NCBI RefSeq assembly: GCF_902859645.1
Contig: NZ_CADIJR010000048.1
Span: 1 to 48,932, forward strand
Reading direction: 5' to 3'
DNA length: 48,932 nt
Origin: Achromobacter insuavis
Lineage (GTDB): Bacteria > Pseudomonadota > Gammaproteobacteria > Burkholderiales > Burkholderiaceae_B
Under the pieces are notes generated by a model, which was given only the letters and a program-made list of their open reading frames with translations, was not told the DNA's origin and did not search any database. Shown here one piece after another: positions 25,750 to 35,287 of the stretch (position 1 is the stretch's first letter; each line of letters opens with the position of its first letter). The position numbers and the translations under genes were made by a program.

Positions 25750-26574
25750 ATGGCCTCGCTGGAGATCCGCTCGCTGACCGCCGGCTACGGCAACCGCCCG
25801 GTGCTGCGCGGCCTGCGGGCGGCGCCGCTGCCCGAAGGCACGCTGACGGCCCTGCTGGGACCGAACGGCAGCGGCAAATCGACGCTGCTCAAGACGCTGG
25901 CGGGGCTCAATCCCATGCTGGGCGGCGACCTGCGGCTGGACGGCGCGGATTTCGCCGGCCTCTCTCCGGCCCGCCGCGCCGAGCACGCCATGTACATGCC
26001 CCAGGCCCTGCCCAAGGGCGTGCACATGACCGTGCTGGAGTCGGTGCTGGTGGCGGCCCGCTCGGGCCGCGCGCGCCAGGGCGGCGACGCCTTGATGCGC
26101 GAGGCCATGCAGGTGCTGGCCGAACTGGGCATCGGCCATCTCGCCAGCCGCTACCTCGACGAGCTGTCCGGCGGCCAGAAGCAGCTGGCCTCGCTGGCGC
26201 AGGCGCTGGTGCGGCGGCCGCGCCTGCTGCTGCTGGACGAGCCGCTGTCGGCGCTGGACCTGAACTACCAGTTCCACGTCATGGACGTGCTGCGGCGCCA
26301 GACCGTCCGCCACCGGCTCATCACGCTGGTGGTGCTGCACGACCTGAACATCGCGCTGCGCCACGCCGACCATGCGCTGCTGCTGCACGGCGGCGTCCTG
26401 CTGGCCGAAGGCCCGCCGCGGCACGTGGTCACGCCCGATACGCTGCGCCGCGCCTATGGCGTGCTGGCGCGCGTGGAGCGCTGCCCGCAAGGCCAGCCCC
26501 AGGTGCATGTGGACGGGTTGGCCCATCATGGGTTGGCCCATCATGGGCTGGCCCATCATGGGTTGGCCGCCTAG
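25750..26574 (+). CDS. FecE-type ABC transporter ATP-binding protein with His-rich tail
   Basis: This 274-residue ATPase partners the FecCD permease. Walker A is GPNGSGKST (37-45), the Q-loop is in MYMPQALPKGVHMT, the signature is ELSGGQKQLASLAQAL, Walker B is LLLLDEPLSALD, and the switch His is in VVLHDLNIALRHAD. The C-terminus ends in three GLAHH repeats coded by a 15-base tandem repeat, then GLAA-stop; this tail is not part of the nucleotide-binding domain and is unusual in FecE-type proteins. The stop codon shares the palindrome CTAG with the stop of the convergent ilvA gene. Domain assignment is firm; the role of the tail is unknown. Confidence 0.92.
   Translation: MASLEIRSLTAGYGNRPVLRGLRAAPLPEGTLTALLGPNGSGKSTLLKTLAGLNPMLGGDLRLDGADFAGLSPARRAEHAMYMPQALPKGVHMTVLESVLVAARSGRARQGGDALMREAMQVLAELGIGHLASRYLDELSGGQKQLASLAQALVRRPRLLLLDEPLSALDLNYQFHVMDVLRRQTVRHRLITLVVLHDLNIALRHADHALLLHGGVLLAEGPPRHVVTPDTLRRAYGVLARVERCPQGQPQVHVDGLAHHGLAHHGLAHHGLAA
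26515..26568 (+). repeat. 15-base tandem repeat coding GLAHH
   Basis: Three units of GGGTTGGCCCATCAT (26515-26529, 26530-26544, and 26545-26559 with one T-to-C change) are followed by a partial unit, GGGTTGGCC. The unit is a multiple of three, so gain or loss of copies changes the His tail length without a frameshift. Confidence 0.95.
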
Positions 26575-28157
26575 ATCAGAAACTGCCGGTACGCCTCGTT
26601 CGCCGTCTCTTCCCAATGCGCGTAGCCCAGCTGCGCCAGGAAGCGGTCCAGCGCCGCGTCGTCCGCCAGCGGCGCCTGGATGCCCACCAGCACCGAGCTG
26701 AAGTCCGCGCCCTGGTTGCGGTAGTGGAACAGGCTGATGTTCCAGTTCGGCGCCATCGCCGACAGGAACTTCATCAGCGCGCCCGGACGCTCCGGGAACT
26801 CGAAGCGGAACAGCCGTTCGCCGCCCGCCAGCGGCGAGCGTCCGCCCACCATGTAGCGGATGTGCTGCTTGGAGACTTCGTTGTGGCTCAGGTCGCTGAC
26901 CGCGAAGCCTTCCTGCTCCAGGCCGCGCATGATGTCCGCGCCCTCGCCGCGGCGCGCGATCTGCACGCTGACGAAAATGCGGGCGGTGTTGGCGTCGGCG
27001 ATGCGGTAGTTGAACTCGGTCACGCTGCGCGCGCCCATCACGGCGCAGAAGCGGCGGAAGCTGCCGCGTTCCTCGGGCAGCGTCACGGCGAACACGGCTT
27101 CGCGCGCCTCGCCCACCTCGGCCCGGTCCGCCACGAAGCGCATGCGGTCGAAATTCATGTTGGCGCCCGAGGTGATCGCCACCAGCGACTGGCCCTGCGC
27201 GCCTTCGCGCTCGACGTACTGCTTGAGCCCGGCCAGCGCCAGCGCGCCCGCCGGTTCCAGCACGCTGCGGGTGTCCAGGAACACGTCCTTGATCGCCGCG
27301 CAGACCGCGTCGGTATCCACCAGGATGACCTCGTCCAGATACTGGCGGCACAGGCGGAAGGTCTCCTCGCCCACCAGCTTGACCGCCGTGCCGTCCGAGA
27401 ACAGCCCGACCTCGGCCAGGCTGACCCGCTCGCCCACCTGGATCGACTGCGCCATGGCGCTGGAATCGACCGTCTGCACCCCGATCACCTTGACCGACGG
27501 ATCCACCGCCTTCATGTACACCGACACCCCCGCCGCCAAGCTGCCGCCGCCGATCGGCACGAACACCGCGTCCAGCCGCCCCGGGTGCTGGCGCAGGATC
27601 TCCATGCCCACCGTGCCCTGGCCGGCGATGACGTAGGGATCGTCGAACGCCGGGATGAAGGTCAGGTCCTGGTCGCGGGCCAGCGTCTGCGCGTAGGCAT
27701 AGGCATCGCTGTAGGAATCGCCCGCCAGCACCACCTGCACCGTCGGGCCGCCGAAGGCGCGCACCGCGTCCACCTTCACCTGCGGCGCGGTCTGCGGCAC
27801 CACGATGGTGGCCCGCACGCCGAGCCGGGCGGCGGAGATCGCCACGCCCTGGGCGTGGTTGCCGGCCGAGGCCGTGATGACGCCGCGTTCCAGCGCCGCC
27901 TGCGGCGTGTTGCGCATCTTGTTGTAGGCGCCGCGCACCTTGAACGAGAACACCGGCTGGTTGTCCTCGCGCTTGAGGTGCACGCGGTTGCCCAGGCGGC
28001 GCGACAGGCCCTGGGCCAGGTCCAGTTCGGTCTCGCGGGCGATGTCATAGACCCGCGCCGTCAGGATCTGGCGCAGGTATTCCATGGGCGCGGCATGGCC
28101 CGGAGTGAAGGGGTCGGTCTCGGACGTCTTGGCGGTGGCGGCTTGCGGTTGTTGCAT
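26571..28157 (-). CDS. ilvA: Threonine ammonia-lyase, biosynthetic
   Basis: This is a 528-residue PLP enzyme that converts threonine to 2-oxobutyrate, the first step to isoleucine. The PLP Lys73 is in PVFSFKVRGAYNK, the phosphate loop is VPIGGGSLAAGV, and SAGNHAQGVA is the Ser/Asn segment. The C-terminal 190 residues form two ACT-like regulatory domains (VFAVTLPEERGSFRRFC and RLFRFEFPERPGALMKFL), so this is the isoleucine-inhibited biosynthetic form. Start 28157 follows a leader peptide and terminator (attenuator), pointing to control by isoleucine supply. The 3' end overlaps the ATPase gene by four bases. Confidence 0.95.
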   Translation of the reverse strand: MQQPQAATAKTSETDPFTPGHAAPMEYLRQILTARVYDIARETELDLAQGLSRRLGNRVHLKREDNQPVFSFKVRGAYNKMRNTPQAALERGVITASAGNHAQGVAISAARLGVRATIVVPQTAPQVKVDAVRAFGGPTVQVVLAGDSYSDAYAYAQTLARDQDLTFIPAFDDPYVIAGQGTVGMEILRQHPGRLDAVFVPIGGGSLAAGVSVYMKAVDPSVKVIGVQTVDSSAMAQSIQVGERVSLAEVGLFSDGTAVKLVGEETFRLCRQYLDEVILVDTDAVCAAIKDVFLDTRSVLEPAGALALAGLKQYVEREGAQGQSLVAITSGANMNFDRMRFVADRAEVGEAREAVFAVTLPEERGSFRRFCAVMGARSVTEFNYRIADANTARIFVSVQIARRGEGADIMRGLEQEGFAVSDLSHNEVSKQHIRYMVGGRSPLAGGERLFRFEFPERPGALMKFLSAMAPNWNISLFHYRNQGADFSSVLVGIQAPLADDAALDRFLAQLGYAHWEETANEAYRQFLI

Positions 28158-28206
28158 GAAAACTCTCTGCGGCGTGGGGGCTGGGCCCGGCAGAGGCGGC
28201 AACAAA

Positions 28207-28230
28207 AAACCCGCCTCGTGGGGCGGGTTT
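28207..28230 (-). terminator. ilvA attenuator terminator
   Basis: On the minus strand AAACCCGCC, a CCACGA loop and GGCGGGTTT form a 9-bp hairpin (28230 to 28207) running directly into further Ts. It lies between the leader peptide stop (28254) and the ilvA start (28157), the position of an amino-acid-operon attenuator. On the plus strand the flanking A/T runs are less favourable. Confidence 0.88.
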
Positions 28231-28253
28231 GTTTGACTGACTGCGGTCGCGCG

Positions 28254-28316
28254 TTAACCCACCATTCCAGGAATGATGGTAATAATCAGCGAAATGCGGA
28301 CGGCGCGGGAAGTCAT
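28254..28316 (-). CDS. ilvA leader peptide
   Basis: This is a 20-codon open frame on the minus strand, beginning MTSRAVR and containing ISLIITII, then PGMVG and TAA. Five of its 20 codons are Ile (four packed in IITII), with Leu and two Val besides, as expected for a ribosome-stalling leader sensing branched-chain aminoacyl-tRNA. The Ile codons lie inside a hairpin (ACCATTCC 28261-28268 with GGAATGATGGT 28270-28280) that could compete with the terminator. It is too short for routine gene calling. No ribosome site precedes the ATG. Confidence 0.82.
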   Translation of the reverse strand: MTSRAVRISLIITIIPGMVG

Positions 28317-28323
28317 GGGCCGT

Positions 28324-28352
28324 AGCTTCCCGCATGCGCGGCCGTTTGTCAA
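28324..28352 (-). promoter_or_regulatory. Probable ilvA leader promoter
   Basis: A perfect TTGACA (minus strand 28352-28347) is followed after 17-18 bases by GAAGCT/AAGCTA as a poor -10. The predicted transcript start falls at or next to the leader ATG (28316), which would make the leader mRNA almost leaderless. Confidence 0.5.
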
Positions 28353-28435
28353 ATCGGCCTTTCCGGCGCGCTTGCGGCCGGCCTGCACGGATGCGGGCTT
28401 GGGAGGTGCCCGCACAGGGCGCCTGCACCGGGGGC

Positions 28436-29962
28436 CTACAGATAGGCGCCCGCCTGCGGCGGCAAGTCATCGATCGGCCGGTGCTTCGCCAGCTGCGCCA
28501 GCACGCCGCGGAACATGTTCTTCCTGCCGGCCGCGTCCGGCACCCGCCGCACGAACAGGTATTCGAAGTGCGCCAGCAGCCGGCGCAGCAGGCCCGCGTC
28601 CAGCGTCAGCAGGATCTGGCGCAGGTCGTCCGGCAGCACCTCGTCGGGCGAGGACAGGAACAGCCCCATCTGCGCCCGCGTCAGGGGCTTGGTCCGGTAC
28701 AGCGTCTCGCAGGCCGTCAGGCAGGCCTGGCGGTCGTCCAGCGCCAGCAGCGTGGTGCACTTGAGCACCATCAGGAACACCTGGAACTCCGAGCCGGCCT
28801 CGGCCAGCTCGATGCCCTGGTCGAAGTAATCGATGGCCTCCCGCAGGCGCCCGCGGTTCAGCCGCAGCTGGCCCAGCACCGCGAAGGCCGACGCGAACGC
28901 GGTGCTGCGGGCGAAGGCCTCCTCGGCCAGCGCCTCGGCCAGTTCCAGATGCCCGTGGCTGACGAAGCACAGCAGCTTGGCGGCCGCCAGCGCCAGCATC
29001 GGGTTGTCGCGCACGTGCGGCAGCGCCTGGAACACCAGCGCCTCGATCTGCGGCTCCAGCGCGGCCGGATCGGCCGACAGGTCCAGCACCAGCCGGGAAT
29101 ACAGGTGCGAAGCCCACATCAGCGCCGTCTGCGGATCCTCGGGCTGCTCGGCGCGCAGCTTGCTGAGCTCGGCCTCCGATTCGAGCCAGCTCTGCGGAGT
29201 GCGCGACAGGAGCACGGCGGCGCGATGCAGGCGCAGCTCGATCGGTTCGTCGGTGGGGCCGGCCACGCCGCCCCGGGCGCGCGCCAGGTTGCGCCAGATC
29301 TCGCTCTTGATGGCGGCGGCGAACGTCGCGGCGGCGGTGCGGCCGACCTCGGCCTCGTCGGTCGGCGCGATGGTCCAGCGCTCGGCGCGCAGCGCGGCGC
29401 CGCTGGCGGCTTCGCGCAGCACCACGGCGCAATGCACCCCGGCGTCGTCCTGGCGCAGCCCGACCTCGACACGGAACGGCGCGCCGGCTTCGTTGGCGGC
29501 CGCCAGCGACAACAGGCTGACGCCGCGCTCGCTCGGCAGCCGCGCCCGCAGGGCGCCGGCCAGATCGGTCAGGAAGGCCCGCACGCGCGGCTCGGCGCGC
29601 AGGGCCTCGGGGCCGGCCGCCGGGCCGATGGCGACGTAGACGTCGCCGCCCGGCCCCGCCTCGCGCGCGGCGACCCAGCTGTAGCCCTCGCCATAGCTGG
29701 TGGCGATGAAGCGCGGCGCGCGGGCCGAATCGCCAAGCTTGCCGCGCAGGCGGTTGATGAGCAGGTCCACGCTGCGCTCGAGCGCTTCGGCGTCACCGCG
29801 CTGGGTCGCGTCCAGCAGGCGCTGGCGCGGCAGGATCTGGCCAACGTGTCCGGTGAGCAGCGACAGGGCCGCGCTCTCGACCGGCGTGAAATGGATCGTC
29901 TTGCCATCGGTACGGCTGGCGTAGCGAAACTTCGGATCGAACAACAGATTGCCAAACCGCAT
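28436..29962 (-). CDS. Winged-helix transcriptional regulator with TPR-like C-terminus
   Basis: This is a 508-residue cytoplasmic protein. Residues 1-100 form an OmpR/PhoB-type winged helix (FTPVESAALSLLTGHVGQILPRQRLLD, ERSVDLLINRLRGKLGD, RFIATSYGEGYSWV), but there is no receiver domain and no membrane segment, unlike CadC or ToxR. The middle (about 115-230) could be a small ligand or adenylate-cyclase-associated-like domain; I do not recognise it. The C-terminal half is helical and TPR-like (FASAFAVLGQLRLNRGRLREAIDYFDQGIELAEAG). The overall plan resembles HilA-like regulators. Start 29962 was chosen because the strand-forming RFGNLLFDP begins there. It stands alone upstream of the ilvA promoter, on the same strand; target genes are unknown. 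Confidence 0.78.
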   Translation of the reverse strand: MRFGNLLFDPKFRYASRTDGKTIHFTPVESAALSLLTGHVGQILPRQRLLDATQRGDAEALERSVDLLINRLRGKLGDSARAPRFIATSYGEGYSWVAAREAGPGGDVYVAIGPAAGPEALRAEPRVRAFLTDLAGALRARLPSERGVSLLSLAAANEAGAPFRVEVGLRQDDAGVHCAVVLREAASGAALRAERWTIAPTDEAEVGRTAAATFAAAIKSEIWRNLARARGGVAGPTDEPIELRLHRAAVLLSRTPQSWLESEAELSKLRAEQPEDPQTALMWASHLYSRLVLDLSADPAALEPQIEALVFQALPHVRDNPMLALAAAKLLCFVSHGHLELAEALAEEAFARSTAFASAFAVLGQLRLNRGRLREAIDYFDQGIELAEAGSEFQVFLMVLKCTTLLALDDRQACLTACETLYRTKPLTRAQMGLFLSSPDEVLPDDLRQILLTLDAGLLRRLLAHFEYLFVRRVPDAAGRKNMFRGVLAQLAKHRPIDDLPPQAGAYL

Positions 29963-32633
<2,671 letters not shown>

Positions 32634-32669
32634 GCCCCCCGCCCCGGGCCGCCTGGCCCGGTGGCGCAA

Positions 32670-32705
32670 AAAAGCCGGCGGTTCCGCAAGGAACCGCCGG
32701 CTTTT
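32670..32705. terminator. Bidirectional terminator after icd
   Basis: AAAAGCCGGCGGTTCC (32670-32685), loop GCAA and GGAACCGCCGGCTTTT (32690-32705) form a 16-bp perfect hairpin with a T-run on both strands. It ends icd and the convergent DedA gene. Confidence 0.93.
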
Positions 32706-32734
32706 TCTTTGGCCCGCGTTTTATGCCGGGCCGC

Positions 32735-33376
32735 TCAGGCCTGCGACACCCTGCGCGCCCGGCGGATCTGCAGCCACTGCAGCGCCACCGGAATCAGCGA
32801 CAGGCCGATGATGATGACCGACACCCAGTGCAGATTGGCGCGCACCCAGGCGATCGAGCCGAGCCAGTAGCCCGCCAGCAGCATCGAGCCGCACCAGAGG
32901 ATGGCGCCGACCACGTTGTAGATGAAGAAGGTGCGGCGCGGCATCTGCGACAGCCCGGCCACGAACGGCGCCAGCGTGCGCACGATCGGCACGAAGCGCG
33001 CCACCGTGATGGTCATGGCGCCATAGCGGGCGAAATAGTCGCGCGCGCGCTCCAGGTGGTCCGGCTTGACCCAGCGGCTGTGCGCCAGTTTTTGCCCCCA
33101 GCGCGACGAAGCGATGGCGTAATTGAGCGCGTCGCCAGCGATGGCGGCAAAGGTGATCGCCGCCAATGAAATCATGGGATCGATGCCGGCCAGGCCCAGG
33201 AAGGCGCCGGCGGCGAACAGCAGCGAGTCGCCCGGCAGGAACGGCATCACCACCAGTCCGGTCTCGATGAACACGATGGCGGCGATGATGCAGGTGCCCA
33301 GCACCCAGTTCTGCGCCAGCAGCGCCATCAGGCCCTGCTCGCTGGTCAGCCACGAGAACAGCTCGGTAATACTCAT
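32735..33376 (-). CDS. DedA-family membrane protein
   Basis: This 213-residue inner-membrane protein belongs to the DedA/VTT (SNARE-associated, PF09335) family. It carries [32 protein letters not shown], the Arg-rich motif [20 protein letters not shown] and three C-terminal hydrophobic segments. DedA proteins act in membrane homeostasis, with recent members shown to be polyprenyl-phosphate or phospholipid flippases/transporters. The exact substrate here is not readable. It ends at the icd terminator and is separated from fetB by 140 bases, so it may have its own promoter. Confidence 0.9.
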   Translation of the reverse strand: MSITELFSWLTSEQGLMALLAQNWVLGTCIIAAIVFIETGLVVMPFLPGDSLLFAAGAFLGLAGIDPMISLAAITFAAIAGDALNYAIASSRWGQKLAHSRWVKPDHLERARDYFARYGAMTITVARFVPIVRTLAPFVAGLSQMPRRTFFIYNVVGAILWCGSMLLAGYWLGSIAWVRANLHWVSVIIIGLSLIPVALQWLQIRRARRVSQA

Positions 33377-33516
33377 GCGGATCCGGTCCTTGTTGCGGCG
33401 GCCGGCGCGGCCGGCCTGCGTATGAAAACGCCGAGTATGCCGCGGGCCCCGTCGATATTTCATCAAATTTTGCCGCTTCGGCCGCGCTGGCGCCGGCCCG
33501 CGGACGCGCGCGCCGG

Positions 33517-34317
33517 CTAGCGCTCGGACAGCAGCCGGTCCAGCCGCAGGCGGCCGCGCTCGTCGGTGAGCCGCCGCATGGCGCCGTAGGCCGCGCCCAT
33601 GGCGGCCATGCCGCTGGCGCCGCACAGCAGGAACATCAGCAGGATCTGGTACTTGGCCGCGTCGATCGGATCCATGCCGGCGATGATCTGGCCGGTCATG
33701 ATGCCGGGCAGCGTGATGATGCCGGCCGCCGACATCTGGTTGATGCTGGGCACGATGCCGCGCCGCACCGATTCGCGCAGCAGCGAGGCGAAGGCCTGGT
33801 GCGCGGTGGCGCCCAGCGACAGGCGCGCCTCGATCGCGAGCCGGTCGCGCCGCACCCCCGACAGCACGCCGTCCAGCGCCAGGCTGGCCGCGTTCAGCAC
33901 GCTGCCCAGCACGATGCCGACCAACGCGATGGTATAGCGCGGGTCGTACCAGGGCTCGGGCCGCAACGCCGTGCTGAGGATGAACAGCGCGGTCACCACC
34001 GTGGTGGCCACCACCGCCATCGCGCCCACCTGGCCGTTGCCACGGCGCGCCAGCCGGGCCTTGGGCCGGGCCGCGACCTCGCGCGCCGCCAGTGCCATCA
34101 TCACGGCGACCACCAGCGCGGTCAGCCACGGCGCCGCGTGCGCGAACACGATGCGCAGGATGTGGCCGACCAGCAGCAGCTGCACCACGGTGCGCAATGC
34201 CGCCCACAGCACCTGGCGCTGCAGGTTCAGCCGCAGCGCGAATGAGATGCCGGCCGACAGCAGCACCAGCAGCGAGGCGATGACCAGGTCCAGCGCCTGC
34301 AGTTTGATCACGTCCAT
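33517..34317 (-). CDS. fetB: FetB-type ABC transporter permease
   Basis: This is a 266-residue inner-membrane protein of the YbbM/FetB (UPF0014, PF03649) family. It has IKLQALDLVIASLLVLLSAGISFALRL, the LLLVGHILRIVFA segment, IVLGSVLNAASLALD and GIVPSINQMSAAGIITLPGIMTGQIIAGMDPIDAAKYQ. E. coli FetAB is an iron exporter that protects against peroxide stress. The start overlaps the end of fetA by ten bases, so the pair is translated together. The assignment to iron export is by family; other metals are possible. Confidence 0.9.
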   Translation of the reverse strand: MDVIKLQALDLVIASLLVLLSAGISFALRLNLQRQVLWAALRTVVQLLLVGHILRIVFAHAAPWLTALVVAVMMALAAREVAARPKARLARRGNGQVGAMAVVATTVVTALFILSTALRPEPWYDPRYTIALVGIVLGSVLNAASLALDGVLSGVRRDRLAIEARLSLGATAHQAFASLLRESVRRGIVPSINQMSAAGIITLPGIMTGQIIAGMDPIDAAKYQILLMFLLCGASGMAAMGAAYGAMRRLTDERGRLRLDRLLSER

Positions 34318-34922
34318 TGCGGCTCCAGCCTGCCCTGCTCCATGCGCCAGCCGCGCCGCGCCATGCGCCGCGCCTGCTCGGGATTGTGCGTCACCATCAG
34401 GATGGCGGCGCCGCCGTCGAGGTAGCGACGCAGCTCGGTCTCGACCCGCGCGGTGGCCTCGGGATCGAGCGCCGCGGTGGGTTCGTCCAGCAGCAGGGCC
34501 CGCGGCGCCAGCGCCAGGGCGCGCGCCAAGGCGGCGCGCTGGCGCTCGCCGGTGGAGAGCTCCTGCACCAGCGCGTCCATTTTCCCGGGCGCCAGGCCCA
34601 GCCGCTGGAACAGCTCGGCCGCGCGGGCCGCATCGGTGTAATGCGGCGCGACGTGGTCATCCCACCAGCCGGCCTCGGCCTGACAGTAGATCACCTGGCG
34701 GCGCCAGGCATGGCCGCGCATGCCCGAGCGCGGCGCGCCGTCCAGTTCGACTTCGCCATGGCCGGGATCCAGGTCGGCTACCTGGCGCAACAGCAGGGAT
34801 TTGCCCGAGCCCGAGGGGCCGGTGATGGCGGCGCACTCGCCCGCCGCGAGATCGAGGCTGACGGGCGACAGGCGTTCGCTGTAGACGCCGCGCAGCCTGA
34901 GCACAGGAGGTTTATCTGACAT
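34308..34922 (-). CDS. fetA: FetA-type ABC transporter ATP-binding protein
   Basis: This is a 204-residue ATPase (from ATG 34922; ATG 34934 is an alternative adding four residues). It carries Walker A GPSGSGKSLL, a Q-loop at IYCQAEAGWWDD, signature ELSTGERQRAALARAL and Walker B ALLLDEPTAALD, with VTHNPEQARRMA as the H-loop. Its small size and LSTGE signature fit the FetA/YbbL group that works with FetB. Encoded back-to-back with alcA, across a 365-base gap containing a Fur-like site. Confidence 0.88.
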   Translation of the reverse strand: MSDKPPVLRLRGVYSERLSPVSLDLAAGECAAITGPSGSGKSLLLRQVADLDPGHGEVELDGAPRSGMRGHAWRRQVIYCQAEAGWWDDHVAPHYTDAARAAELFQRLGLAPGKMDALVQELSTGERQRAALARALALAPRALLLDEPTAALDPEATARVETELRRYLDGGAAILMVTHNPEQARRMARRGWRMEQGRLEPQWT

Positions 34923-35287
34923 GGCGGCAAGCATAACCCGCCGGCATGGCGCGGGCAGGCGCGCCGCATGAGCTTATGCGCGGCGGCCATGTCCCTATGC
35001 GCTTCGCCACCCTGCATATGGTCGCCGCCTGCTTGGCTTTGGCAACGCATCACGCCAAAAAACCATTTGCTAGAGTGTCTATATTGCAAATGAAAATCAT
35101 ACCTACTCAGATGTTTGATTCGTGCAATACCGGCGCTGGAAATCCTTTGTTGATGCGGTGGACGGATGGGCAGGCCCGCTCGTCGTGTCCCGTGCCGCCT
35201 GATTAGGCGCCACGGCCGGCCCTGTCCCGCGGCGCCCCGACCGGGCGCCGCCTGTGAAACGCAGACTCAGCAAAAGGCGTCAGCATC
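34923..35287. other. Divergent region between fetA and alcA
   Basis: This 365-base gap includes the presumed alcA control region (AT-rich 35050-35140, a drop in GC compared with flanks). No open frame in it looks like a gene. The Fur-like site and a TATATT (35080-35085), a possible -10, are described separately. Confidence 0.6.
35086..35103 (+). promoter_or_regulatory. Candidate Fur box upstream of alcA
   Basis: GCAAATGAAAATCATACC fits the Fur consensus (core AAATGAAAATCAT) and directly follows TATATT (35080-35085), a possible -10. Iron repression through Fur at this position is known for the Bordetella alcaligin operon. Confidence 0.65.

Noticed and set aside
26515-26568. Repeat as a phase-variation switch
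   Set aside because: The unit is 15 bases, so copy changes stay in frame and would not turn the gene on or off.
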